DNA from: Hymenobacter sp. BT188
GTDB taxonomy: Bacteria; Bacteroidota; Bacteroidia; Cytophagales; Hymenobacteraceae
Length of the DNA stretch: 64,000 bases
NCBI RefSeq assembly: GCF_014333585.1
Contig: NZ_JACSCW010000006.1
Coordinates: 62,001-126,000, forward strand
Reading direction: 5' to 3'
Shown here: piece after piece, positions 53,828-62,440 of the stretch
Layout: the number at the start of each line of letters is the position of its first letter
How positions within the stretch are numbered: the first letter of the stretch is position 1
Position numbers and translations under genes: made by a program
Notes under the pieces: generated by a model
Seen by the model: only the letters and a program-made list of their open reading frames with translations
Database searches by the model: none
What the model was told of the DNA's origin: nothing

Positions 53828-53864
53828 AAAAAGCCCCCCGGAGTTTCTCTGGGGGGCTTTTTTT
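53828..53864 (+). terminator. Terminator of the M28 gene, inverted GCCCCCC pair
   Basis: AAAAAGCCCCCCGGAG pairs with CTCTGGGGGGCTTTTT (one G-T pair) and continues into a longer T run. It follows the M28 stop codon by 14 bases. Confidence 0.85.
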
Positions 53865-53901
53865 GTGATTACTTCAATTACCTAGGGTGCTAGGCTGAGA
53901 A

Positions 53902-53930
53902 TATTCAAGAAGCTCTTTAATGCTTGAATA
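53902..53930 (+). promoter_or_regulatory. Candidate operator upstream of lutB-like gene
   Basis: TATTCAAG (53902-53909) and CTTGAATA (53923-53930) form a perfect 8-13-8 inverted repeat in the 157-bp gap before the ATG at 54022. A weak -7-like TAACTTTA follows near 53945. It may bind a regulator of lactate use; this is inference. Confidence 0.4.
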
Positions 53931-54021
53931 GCAAGTGTAAGGCGTAACTTTAAGGTAGAATTCAGAGTTACCAGGTGCTTCCCCTGTTGGTTTCGGCCGA
54001 CTTTCTTACCCTTTTGCCGCC

Positions 54022-55395
54022 ATGACTAAAGTCATTCAATTTCTCGCCGATTCAGAGTCCAAAGCCTTTGATCTAGAGCACCGGCGCAAGATTCGCTTCA
54101 ACATTGGCAAGTACAACGCGGCCGTGCAAACTGGCCTCACTTGGTACTACGATCATGAACTGGCGCGGGAGCGGGCCTCGTACTTGAAGGCGAAGGTGAT
54201 TAATAACCTCGATCAGTACTTGCTGGAGTTTGAGCGCAACTTCACGGAGCGCGGCGGCAAGGTTATTTGGGCCCAGAATGCGGAAGAAGCCTTGTATGAG
54301 ATTGGCAAAATCATGGCCCGCCGCCACGCCCGCACGGTGGTGAAGGCCAAGAGCATGACCACTGAGGAGATTCACCTCAACAAGTTTCTGGAGAAAAACG
54401 GCATCGAGTCGATCGAGACGGATCTGGGCGAGTACATCGTGCAGCTCAACGGCGAGCGGCCCTACCATATCGTGACGCCGGCCATGCATTTAAGCAAGGC
54501 CGACATTGCTGCCATCTTCGTTAAGCACCTCGGCATCGAGCACACCGATGATGCCCAAAAACTTGTGCTTACCGCCCGCCATTTGCTACGCGATAAGTAC
54601 ACCTCGGCCGAAGTGGGTATCACGGGGGGCAATTTTCTGATTGCTGATACCGGTGCCGTGGCTGTAACCGAAAATGAGGGCAACGCCCGCTTGTCGGCCA
54701 CGTTTCCGCGCACGCACATCGCTATTGTGGGCATTGAGAAGGTAATTCCAACGATGCAGGACCTGAACCTGTTCTGGCCCTTGCTCAGCACTAGCGGCAC
54801 CGGTCAGCAAGTGACGGTGTACAACACCATCTACACCGGCCCGCGCCAGCCGCTGGAAAAAGACGGCCCCGATGAGATGTTCGTGGTGCTACTAGATAAC
54901 GGCCGCACCAATCTGCTGGCCCAGCCCGATAAGCGGGAGGCGCTGCACTGCATTCGCTGTGGCGCTTGCCTAAACGTGTGCCCGGTGTATAAAAACATCG
55001 GTGGCCACACCTACGAGGCTACGTACTCGGGGCCCATCGGCTCCGTGATTACGCCTCATCTATCGGGTATGGCTGAGAATAAGCATTTGAGCTATGCTTC
55101 CAGCTTGTGCGGCGCCTGCACATCGGTGTGCCCGGTGAAGATTAACATTCACAACATTTTGCTCAAAAACCGGCAGCAAAGCGTAGCAGAAGGCCACATG
55201 GACAAAGAAGAGCGCATTGCTATTCAACTGTGGATGCGCACCATGAAGAGTCGGCGCTTGCTGAACTTACTGCCTGCCAAAGCTAAAAACTGGGTGCTGA
55301 TGCGCATGTTGAGCCAAGTGGGCTGGAACAAGCGACGCGACGCGCTAGAGGTGGCGCCCAAGTCATTCAACAAGATGTGGAAGGAGCGAAAATAG
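54022..55395 (+). CDS. lutB: LutB-like iron-sulfur lactate utilisation protein
   Basis: A 457-residue protein with an LUD domain (about 60-300) and two ferredoxin-type clusters: CIRCGACLNVCPVYK near residue 313 and CGACTSVCPVKI near 367. LutB is the electron-transfer subunit of the LutABC L-lactate dehydrogenase. LutA and LutC partners are not adjacent in this window, so the operon is either split or the partners lie elsewhere. The ATG at 54022 is the natural start. Confidence 0.88.
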   Translation: MTKVIQFLADSESKAFDLEHRRKIRFNIGKYNAAVQTGLTWYYDHELARERASYLKAKVINNLDQYLLEFERNFTERGGKVIWAQNAEEALYEIGKIMARRHARTVVKAKSMTTEEIHLNKFLEKNGIESIETDLGEYIVQLNGERPYHIVTPAMHLSKADIAAIFVKHLGIEHTDDAQKLVLTARHLLRDKYTSAEVGITGGNFLIADTGAVAVTENEGNARLSATFPRTHIAIVGIEKVIPTMQDLNLFWPLLSTSGTGQQVTVYNTIYTGPRQPLEKDGPDEMFVVLLDNGRTNLLAQPDKREALHCIRCGACLNVCPVYKNIGGHTYEATYSGPIGSVITPHLSGMAENKHLSYASSLCGACTSVCPVKINIHNILLKNRQQSVAEGHMDKEERIAIQLWMRTMKSRRLLNLLPAKAKNWVLMRMLSQVGWNKRRDALEVAPKSFNKMWKERK

Positions 55396-55495
55396 CCCCC
55401 TTCTCGCTGAATGGCAATATTTTATCATTAAAACCAACCCTCAGAGCTGAACAAGAGTAGAGAAGCGGCATACCCGTGTTCTACTCCTACTCCTT

Positions 55496-56581
55496 ATGCT
55501 CGATTTATTATCGCATGTTCTGGCTTTTGCAGCCGGAGCAGCCTTGGTAATTTATACTGTAATGGGAGCTATACGCTCCTTTGTATTGCCGCGCAACGAT
55601 CTGGTAATCACCAACAAGTGGACCTATCTAATTATTCGGCGCCTGTTCAGCAGCCTTACTTCGCTGTTTAGCACCTTCGCCCAGCGCGACCGCATAATGG
55701 CTATGTACGCTCCTACCAGCCTTATTATGCTGGAAATAAGCTGGCTTCTGATGGTGGCTGTGGGCTACACCGGTATTTACTGGGGAATTGGCGAAGGCTC
55801 CTTGATTGATTGCTTTAAAATCAGCAACAGTGCTTTGCTTACCTTGGGTTCTGATGATGCTAAGTCCATAGCGGGCAGCATTTTGACCTACTCCGAAGCA
55901 ACCTTTGGGCTACTGCTGCTTACTCTGCTCATCTCTTATCTGCCGACTATTTACCAAGCCTATTCGCGGCGCGAGCTGGTAGTAGCTCGCCTTGAGCGAC
56001 GAGCCGGCACACCAATGTCGGCTCCCGTCCTGCTGATCTGGCTTAATCGTACGGGCTCCCTGCTCGACGATGGACCGCAATGGGAAGCCTGGGAAGAATG
56101 GTTTGTAGAGCTGGAGGAAAATCACACCTCACTCCCCGTATTGGTTTATTTCCGCTCGCCGCAGTCGGGCCGCTCGTGGATAACGGCGATGGGCACACTC
56201 CTCGACGCGGCCGCCCTCATCATGAGCACCGTCGATCAGCGCCGCGACGCGAAGATCGAACTATGCTTTAAGGCCGGCTGCGTTGCGCTCAACCGGGTAT
56301 ACCGGTATTTTCAGGAACGTATTCGCTCGACACCAGAGTCATATGGTGGAGAAAATGACCCTATGAAGGACCCACAGCGCACCGAATTTATGCGCACCTA
56401 TGACCTTCTGGCCGACACTAGCATTCCACTAGTTGCGGATAAAGAAGCGGCTTGGGAAAAGTATCATCTGCTGCGCAGGCATTACTCACACGCAGTAGAG
56501 TATTTGGCCAAGCTCACGATGGCACCGGACCTCAAACCGATTACGCCCCAGGCCGGTGACACGAAAGAAGCTGACAAGTGA
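55496..56581 (+). CDS. Hypothetical membrane protein with channel-like pore region
   Basis: A 361-residue protein with three membrane segments: about 7-30 (HVLAFAAGAALVIYTVMGAI), 72-97 (TSLIMLEISWLLMVAVGYTG) and 130-150 (ATFGLLLLTLLISYLPTIYQ). Between the second and third lies a re-entrant-looking stretch (DCFKISNSALLTLGSDD), placed like a potassium-channel pore helix and filter (TVGYGD in canonical channels). The last 200 residues are cytoplasmic with a coiled character. The canonical filter is absent, so ion selectivity cannot be claimed. Unknown function; no partner gene nearby. Confidence 0.7.
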   Translation: MLDLLSHVLAFAAGAALVIYTVMGAIRSFVLPRNDLVITNKWTYLIIRRLFSSLTSLFSTFAQRDRIMAMYAPTSLIMLEISWLLMVAVGYTGIYWGIGEGSLIDCFKISNSALLTLGSDDAKSIAGSILTYSEATFGLLLLTLLISYLPTIYQAYSRRELVVARLERRAGTPMSAPVLLIWLNRTGSLLDDGPQWEAWEEWFVELEENHTSLPVLVYFRSPQSGRSWITAMGTLLDAAALIMSTVDQRRDAKIELCFKAGCVALNRVYRYFQERIRSTPESYGGENDPMKDPQRTEFMRTYDLLADTSIPLVADKEAAWEKYHLLRRHYSHAVEYLAKLTMAPDLKPITPQAGDTKEADK

Positions 56582-56595
56582 ATTACCCCGGAGTG

Positions 56596-56630
56596 AAAAA
56601 GCCCCCTGGAAGCTTCTGGGGAGCTTTTTT
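56596..56630 (+). terminator. Terminator after the channel-like gene
   Basis: An imperfect hairpin of the same family (AAAAAGCCCCCTGG arm with CTGGGGAGCTTTTTT) lies 14 bases after the stop codon. It has degenerate GCCCCCC arms (five C, and GGGGAGC), so it may be a decayed copy. Confidence 0.7.
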
Positions 56631-56646
56631 ATTCAAAAAACTTAAC

Positions 56647-57555
56647 TTAATAATTGTTTTCCTCATCGGGTAGAATATTGATGTCTTGCACCAATACATG
56701 CTGTTCTATCTCGCGGCCGCGGGGCGTGTTAGCCAAGCCGCCGAGGGCGGTTTCTTTATAGCGCGTTTCCATGCTTTGGCCTACTTCGCCCAGCGCCATC
56801 ACGCACTGATCGACGGGAATAACCGGATTAACGCCGGCAATGGCAATCTGGGCAGAGGAGAAAGCGATAGCCGCCGCCGAGGCATTGCGTACCACACACG
56901 GCACCTCCACCAATCCCGCCACTGGGTCGCAGATGAGACCCAGCATACATTGAATAGTAATGGCAACAGCCGCGAAGGTTTGCTCTACGTCGCCACCCAG
57001 GCAATACACAATAGCGCCGGCGCCCATCGCGGCGGCGCTACCTGTCTCGGCCTGGCAGCCGCCCACGGCCCCGGCCAATGAAGCATTCTGCTCGATGATG
57101 AGCGCAATGCCAGCCGCCACAAGCAAGCCTTCGTGAATTTTATGGTCGTTGAGTTTATGCAAATCCTGGAGCGTAACCAGTACGCCGGGCAGAATCCCGG
57201 AGGCTCCGGCAGTAGGTGCAGCGACCACCCGACCCATGCACGAGTTTACTTCCTTCGCACCCAATGCCCTGGTGATTAGCTGCTTAAACTCGGGCGACAA
57301 TACCGTAACCGGTGAGGCGGCAATCTTCTTGGCGCCGTTATTTACCATACCCGAGCGGGAAGTCATATTCTCAGTGAGGCCGGTATGCACGGCCTCGCGC
57401 ATCACGTCGTAGGCGCGCTGCACGCCAACCCAAATTTCCTCTTCAGTGCGGCCCTTCTGCTCAATCTCGTAGGCCAGCACAGGTTGATAAAGCGCTTCCC
57501 CAGTACGGGCGCAATGGGCTTCCCAGCTGGCAAAATCGGTGAATAATAAAGACAT
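56647..57555 (-). CDS. sdaA: L-serine ammonia-lyase, alpha-type subunit
   Basis: A 302-residue iron-sulfur serine dehydratase alpha domain, deaminating L-serine to pyruvate. The cluster cysteines are in NSCMGRVV, GGCQAETGSAAAM and LICDPVAGLVEVPCVVRN; the glycine-rich AAPTAGASGILPGVLVTL is also present. Only the alpha domain is encoded here, without the N-terminal beta domain of single-chain enzymes and with no beta gene adjacent. The partner is either elsewhere or dispensable. Confidence 0.88.
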   Translation of the reverse strand: MSLLFTDFASWEAHCARTGEALYQPVLAYEIEQKGRTEEEIWVGVQRAYDVMREAVHTGLTENMTSRSGMVNNGAKKIAASPVTVLSPEFKQLITRALGAKEVNSCMGRVVAAPTAGASGILPGVLVTLQDLHKLNDHKIHEGLLVAAGIALIIEQNASLAGAVGGCQAETGSAAAMGAGAIVYCLGGDVEQTFAAVAITIQCMLGLICDPVAGLVEVPCVVRNASAAAIAFSSAQIAIAGVNPVIPVDQCVMALGEVGQSMETRYKETALGGLANTPRGREIEQHVLVQDINILPDEENNY

Positions 57556-57663
57556 AATGGGTGGGAGGCAAAAGTGGGTGGAAACTCCCTATTTCAACGC
57601 GAAACAGTAGAGAGGGGTGCAAAAATTGCGATAATTTCCGCAGCAGCTTCGTGGGTGCTGCAC

Positions 57664-57698
57664 AAAAAAGCAGCTACCTGGTTAAGGTAGCTGCTTTT
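57664..57698 (-). terminator. Terminator of msrB
   Basis: AAAAGCAGCTACCT and AGGTAGCTGCTTTT form a 14-bp stem with a five-base loop (57666-57698). On the minus strand the T run follows the stem, ending the msrB transcript (stop at 57741). Confidence 0.8.
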
Positions 57699-57740
57699 CA
57701 CGCTTTAGCTGAACACAGGTTAAGCGCTGTGCTGTTTTAC

Positions 57741-58199
57741 TTATGCTTTCTGTGGCTCCGTCACTAGCTGAACCGAGGCAGAATTAATGCATAAACGCAG
57801 GCCGCTGGGGGGCGGTCCGTCGGGGAATACGTGGCCCTGGTGGGCGTCGCAGACGTTGCAAAGCACTTCCACACGGGTCATGCCGTAGCTGGTGTCTTTC
57901 TTGTATTTGATGGCATTGTCCTGCACTGGTTGGGTAAAGCTCGGCCAGCCCGTACCCGATTCAAACTTGGTGCGCGAGTCGTAGAGCGGCGTACCGCAGC
58001 AGACGCAGGCGTACAGGCCAGCCTCGTGGGCCTCGCAGTATTCGCCACTGAAGGCGCGCTCCGTGCCATGCTCGCGCGTGACGTGGTATTGCTCAGGGGT
58101 GAGCTGGGCTTTCCACTCGGCGTCAGTTTTGACTACACGGCGTTCGGGGGGCATATTGCCATTATTGGCGAGACGAATTACATCGTTCCAGGTTTGCAT
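57741..58199 (-). CDS. msrB: Peptide-methionine (R)-S-oxide reductase
   Basis: A 152-residue MsrB that reduces the R-sulfoxide of methionine. Zinc cysteines lie in [10 protein letters not shown] and [12 protein letters not shown], and the catalytic Cys in [24 protein letters not shown] is the substrate-site motif. No signal peptide, so it is cytoplasmic. It is a single gene with its own terminator. Length is normal. Confidence 0.95.
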   Translation of the reverse strand: MQTWNDVIRLANNGNMPPERRVVKTDAEWKAQLTPEQYHVTREHGTERAFSGEYCEAHEAGLYACVCCGTPLYDSRTKFESGTGWPSFTQPVQDNAIKYKKDTSYGMTRVEVLCNVCDAHQGHVFPDGPPPSGLRLCINSASVQLVTEPQKA

Positions 58200-58388
58200 A
58201 TTCTTGTGGTTCGGTCAGAGAATGTATTAATGTGCAAACGCCGTGGGCGCCGTGGAAGTTTAAATAGATAGCCTGATTGCGTTCTGGTCGTTTTAGCAAA
58301 ATAGTTTTTCTGATTTCGCTAAGATTAAAGTAAGCAGAAAGTGCGAGCACAAAGCAACGCGTGTCTCATTTTCACGCTACACCTTATC

Positions 58389-59903
58389 ATGAAGATCCTC
58401 ACTGCCGCCCAAACCCGCGCCGCCGATCAGGCTACCATTCAAGCTGAAGGCATCAGTTCCGAAGCACTTATGGAGCGCGCTGCCACTACTTTCACTGATT
58501 GGCTCACCGCTCGGCAGTCGCCCAAGGAAGCCGGGGAGATAGTGATACTCTGTGGCCCCGGCAATAATGGCGGCGACGGCCTGGTGGTAGCCCGCCGGCT
58601 GTATGGCCGCGATTATGCGGTGCGGGTAGCCGTGTTACCGTCGGAAAACCAGTCTGCTGATTTTCAGAAAAACTTCCAGAAATTACCCCCCGAGATAATC
58701 GTCACCGAGCTATCAGCCACAAATTTGCCCCCCATACCAGCGGGCACTCTGGTGATTGACGCGCTGTTCGGTACTGGTCTGTCCCGGCCGCTAGAAGGGC
58801 TAGCCGCTGCCGTAGTGCAGCATCTGAACACTGCTTCGGCACGCGTGGTAGCCGTAGATATCCCGTCCGGGCTTTTCTCCGATGCACCCCAACCAGCCGA
58901 CAGCGCTATAGTAAGGGCTCGGCACACGGTCAGCTTTGAGTTGCCAAAGCTGGCCTTTATGCTGCCTCATAATGCTGCGTATGTTGGCCAGTGGCACGTG
59001 CTGCCTATTGACTTAGACCAGAAGTTTATCCAAGAAACCGCGACCAAACTTCACTTCATTGACGCCGCATTATTAGCCGGACGGCTTCAGAAGCGGGCAC
59101 GTTTCGCTCATAAGGGCACCTATGGTCACGCGTTGTTGCTGGCCGGCAGCAAGGGCAAGATAGGAGCAGCGGTGCTGGCCGCGCAGGCCTGCCTGCGCAG
59201 CGGCGTGGGCCTGCTTACGCTGCGAGTACCCGCTGTTGGCTACGATGTGGTGCAAACAGCAGTGCCCGAAGCTATGTGTCTCACCGACCCGGCTGCCGAT
59301 TTCGTGTCCGAGTTACCCGACCTTGCCCCCTACTCCAGTATCGGAATCGGTCCCGGGCTGGGCAAAGAAAAAGCCCCCCAGCAGGTGCTGGCGCAACTAC
59401 TACGCGAAGCGAAAGTGCCGCTCGTGCTGGACGCCGATGCCCTGAATATCTTGGCCGAAAATCGGGAGCTATTAGCCACACTTCCACCCAATTCGCTGCT
59501 CACCCCGCACCCCAAAGAGTTTGAACGTCTAGCAAGTCCCGCCCGCGACGATTACCACCGGCTAGATTTGCTACGCGATTTCTGCCAAAAGTATAGCTGC
59601 TATACGATCCTGAAAGGGGCTAACACGTGCCTCGGCACTCCCGATGGTACGCTTTACTTCAACAGCACCGGCAACCCCGGTATGGCCACGGGCGGCTCGG
59701 GCGATGTACTCACGGGCATTCTCACCGCGCTCCGTGCCCAGCCGCTTTCACCATTGGACGCAGCCCTGATTGGCATCTATGCCCACGGCCGCGCAGGGGA
59801 CTTAGCAGCCCATAGCACCGGTGAAGCCGGCTTAGTTGCGGGAGATATAGCGCGGTTTATAGGACCAGCTTTGGAAGAGTTAACGACGAAAGAATCGTTC
59901 TAG
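58389..59903 (+). CDS. nnr: Bifunctional NAD(P)H-hydrate epimerase / ADP-dependent dehydratase
   Basis: From the ATG at 58389 the product is 504 residues. The N-terminal epimerase (about 1-215) has GPGNNGGDGLVVARRLYGRD and AVDIPSGLFSD. The C-terminal ribokinase-like dehydratase (about 230-500) has HALLLAGSKGKIGAAVLAAQ and ATGGSGDVLTGILTAL. Together they repair damaged NADH and NADPH hydrates. The fusion is normal in bacteria. Three copies of the C6 motif or close variants lie within it (58685, 58727, 59373). Confidence 0.94.
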   Translation: MKILTAAQTRAADQATIQAEGISSEALMERAATTFTDWLTARQSPKEAGEIVILCGPGNNGGDGLVVARRLYGRDYAVRVAVLPSENQSADFQKNFQKLPPEIIVTELSATNLPPIPAGTLVIDALFGTGLSRPLEGLAAAVVQHLNTASARVVAVDIPSGLFSDAPQPADSAIVRARHTVSFELPKLAFMLPHNAAYVGQWHVLPIDLDQKFIQETATKLHFIDAALLAGRLQKRARFAHKGTYGHALLLAGSKGKIGAAVLAAQACLRSGVGLLTLRVPAVGYDVVQTAVPEAMCLTDPAADFVSELPDLAPYSSIGIGPGLGKEKAPQQVLAQLLREAKVPLVLDADALNILAENRELLATLPPNSLLTPHPKEFERLASPARDDYHRLDLLRDFCQKYSCYTILKGANTCLGTPDGTLYFNSTGNPGMATGGSGDVLTGILTALRAQPLSPLDAALIGIYAHGRAGDLAAHSTGEAGLVAGDIARFIGPALEELTTKESF

Positions 59904-59934
59904 AGGTGCTTGTTGAGTAGATATTGAGGGCTGC

Positions 59935-60831
59935 TCAAGACACCCAATACACCGCGAGAAACTGCACCAGCATTACGCCATCGGCCAACAAAGCGAAGTA
60001 ATAATCGGGGCGCATTTCATCGGCGTACCACACAATTAAGGCTGCCAAAGCAGTGGGAATAGTAAGTACCAGTAGATAGAGCGGCGTGACGCCTTGGGGA
60101 ATGAGGATACCCGCTACGGCCAAGGATAATAGAGCTAATATTTTGGTGGCTTTCACTCCAAAAATCCCCGGAAACGTGCGGGTGCCGCTCAACAGGTCTT
60201 TCGTATAATCTCGAATATCAAACACGAAAGCCAAAGCCAGAATAAAGAAAAACCGCCGGGCGAAAAGCACGATTACCACTGGTGCGGTCAGGCTTTTGTG
60301 CAGGTACAAAGCCGGAATCCAGACGGTAACGGCTGCCCAGACATAGGCAATCAGGAATACCTTGAGGAGCGGAAAATCACGCAGGGCACGCCAGCGGCCT
60401 CGAATGCGCACGATGGGCAATGAGTATAGCAGCGAAATAGCGGCCAGATGCGCCAGAAACCCGGTCATCGGCTGCCAGCCATCGAGCCAAAAAAGCCCCC
60501 CAGCCACTGCCAGCGCCCCCAAAGCCACCATAAACAGTTCCCGGCGGTGCTGAATCATCCAGAGCTTGCGGCCCGACAGCACGAGTTGTTGCCTATGCTT
60601 ATAGGGCAACACGCTATCAATGTTATACAGGAATAGGGTAGCGGCAAAAATCATTACCCCCAACCGTCCCGGAATATCTACGCGCCAGAAAAGAAACGTA
60701 GCCCACGTGAGTCCCGCCGCCGCTGCCGACACCAGCACGCTGCTATACAGCACGGCATCTGTCCACCGCTTCAGGCCAGTAAAAGCGGAAGCAGGAGCAG
60801 TAGCCGGCGATTTGTCGATACTATCGTGCAT
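59935..60831 (-). CDS. UbiA-like prenyltransferase-fold membrane protein
   Basis: The start at 60831 (MHDSIDKSPATAPAS) is supported by a TACCTTTG -7 box at 60884-60877, which lies upstream of it and over the alternative TTG at 60879. The 298-residue product has about eight membrane segments. A first acidic site is weak (YNIDSVLP) and a second is better (FDIRDYTKDLLSGTRTFPGI). The UbiA superfamily attaches prenyl chains to aromatic or other acceptors; this divergent member has no known substrate. Confidence 0.75.
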   Translation of the reverse strand: MHDSIDKSPATAPASAFTGLKRWTDAVLYSSVLVSAAAAGLTWATFLFWRVDIPGRLGVMIFAATLFLYNIDSVLPYKHRQQLVLSGRKLWMIQHRRELFMVALGALAVAGGLFWLDGWQPMTGFLAHLAAISLLYSLPIVRIRGRWRALRDFPLLKVFLIAYVWAAVTVWIPALYLHKSLTAPVVIVLFARRFFFILALAFVFDIRDYTKDLLSGTRTFPGIFGVKATKILALLSLAVAGILIPQGVTPLYLLVLTIPTALAALIVWYADEMRPDYYFALLADGVMLVQFLAVYWVS

Positions 60832-60894
60832 GGCAGCGGGTGGGCAAGCGGGGGCAAAAAGCTCAACGCTCAGTCCCAAAGGTACGGTTCCCTC

Positions 60895-61578
60895 TTATTT
60901 GCCCGTTTCGGCGTAATTCGCATCCACGGGCTTCGATTCAGGGGAGCCTTTCTGACGCAGAAAAATGGATAAGACCACGATGGAAACGATGGACAGGAAC
61001 TCGCTCTGCCAGTTTTGCAGCGACTCAAACCAAAACCGGGAGGTTTGCATGTATCCCCACACGCTTATCGGTGGTTCACCTACGTGCACCTGCTCGATAT
61101 TATAGACCTCGGCTCCACCCAACGCGTGCAGGTACAGTGCGCCCAGAAACAGCAGAAAAAAAGTTAAGCTGAGCGAATTCTGATATAGCTTCAATACCCA
61201 GCCGCCACGCTTCACTGCGCTCGGCGCATCCGACTTGCTGGGGTCAGGATCTTGGTCTACTTCCTCTTTTTCGTACAGCTTTTTCGACTCAGAGGAGCCC
61301 CGTTGGCGCAGCCACACAGTGAGCAACACGTACAGGGCCATTTGCAGAAACTCGCTTTCCCAGTTCTCAAATGTGGCTTCTATGAAGTGTCCTGATTGAA
61401 AATACTGGCCTAAGGTGAGCGGAGCCAGCTCCATTTGCTTCAGCTCATTGTTGTAGTCGTGCCAGCCTGTAAAGAGCTGCCCCACCAGCGTCAGCACAAC
61501 TAAAGTAGTGACGACAAGCGATAGACTGTTCTCATAGAGCCAGCGCCATGTGGGCGATGCGGGTGGGTGGGTGAGCAT
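60895..61578 (-). CDS. DUF6766 membrane protein with internal duplication
   Basis: A 227-residue protein with four membrane helices built of two similar halves. Half one (about 13-100) has YENSLSLVVTTLVVLTLVGQ and FENWESEFLQMALYVLLTVW, then LRQRGSSESK. Half two (about 130-220) has YQNSLSLTFFLLFLGALYLH and LQNWQSEFLSIVSIVVLSIF, then LRQKGSPESK. The duplication is obvious from sequence. Function unknown. Confidence 0.8.
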   Translation of the reverse strand: MLTHPPASPTWRWLYENSLSLVVTTLVVLTLVGQLFTGWHDYNNELKQMELAPLTLGQYFQSGHFIEATFENWESEFLQMALYVLLTVWLRQRGSSESKKLYEKEEVDQDPDPSKSDAPSAVKRGGWVLKLYQNSLSLTFFLLFLGALYLHALGGAEVYNIEQVHVGEPPISVWGYMQTSRFWFESLQNWQSEFLSIVSIVVLSIFLRQKGSPESKPVDANYAETGK

Positions 61579-61603
61579 ACACCGCCTTACGACGGAGCCC
61601 CAA

Positions 61604-61647
61604 AAAAGATAAGCGGTCCGCCGGCAAACTACCAGCGGACCGCTTTA
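61604..61647 (-). terminator. Terminator of ppa
   Basis: AAGCGGTCCGC (61611-61621) pairs with GCGGACCGCTT (61635-61645), an 11-bp perfect stem. On the minus strand a T run follows (the A run near 61602-61607), so it ends the ppa transcript. Confidence 0.8.
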
Positions 61648-61667
61648 AAGCACAGAAATATCCCTTT

Positions 61668-62255
61668 TTACAATTCCACGCCAGCGGGGCGAGGCTTCAC
61701 GGGCGGGGTTGCGCCACCTAACGGAAATGTATCGTTATAAAGCTTGATGCTGTCGGCGATGATGCGGTAAGCATCTTCGCGGCCCATAAAGCGCTCTACC
61801 GAAACTTGCTTGTTCTCTAGGGCTTTATAATCCTCGAAGAAGCGACGCATCTCGCGCAGGGTGTGGGGGGGCAAATCGGCGATATCGTTGAAGTGATTGA
61901 CCGAAATGTCATTGGCGGCCACGGCAATAATCTTGTCGTCCTCCTCATTCTGATCAATCATCTGCATTACACCAATGACTTTGGCCTCAATAATACACAT
62001 GGGCACCACATCGACGGAGCAGATAACCAGAATGTCAAGCGGGTCTTTATCGTCGCAGTAGGTCTGAGGAATAAAGCCGTAAGCGGCAGGGTAATGCACC
62101 GCCGAGAACAGCACGCGGTCCAGCTTGAGCAGGCCGCTGGCCTTATCCAACTCGTATTTGCCTTTCGAGCCCTTTGGAATTTCGATGATGCCATTTACAA
62201 CGTTCGGAGCGTTATCACCGCGCTCTACATCGTGCCAGGGGTTAAAGTGAGTCAT
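61668..62255 (-). CDS. ppa: Inorganic pyrophosphatase (family I)
   Basis: A 195-residue soluble pyrophosphatase hydrolysing PPi to phosphate. The metal-binding signature is [17 protein letters not shown] near residue 67 (canonical DGDPLDVLV), with upstream [20 protein letters not shown]. Length and Asp ligands are intact. It is a single gene with its own terminator and a 185-bp upstream gap in which no other feature was recognised. Confidence 0.95.
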   Translation of the reverse strand: MTHFNPWHDVERGDNAPNVVNGIIEIPKGSKGKYELDKASGLLKLDRVLFSAVHYPAAYGFIPQTYCDDKDPLDILVICSVDVVPMCIIEAKVIGVMQMIDQNEEDDKIIAVAANDISVNHFNDIADLPPHTLREMRRFFEDYKALENKQVSVERFMGREDAYRIIADSIKLYNDTFPLGGATPPVKPRPAGVEL

Positions 62256-62440
62256 TATTGTGAAAAAGAAAGTAAAATCTTGAAATCAGAAGTAAAACGC
62301 AGCCGCTGCTACGTGCGCGAGCTTGTAAAGAAAAAATAGCAGGCCGCAGGTGCGTACGGATTAGCTGGAATGAAGATGTCGCGAGCCGATAAAAAGCTGA
62401 TTTTAACCGTTAAAAGCAGCTTCTAACTCTTAAACTAATG

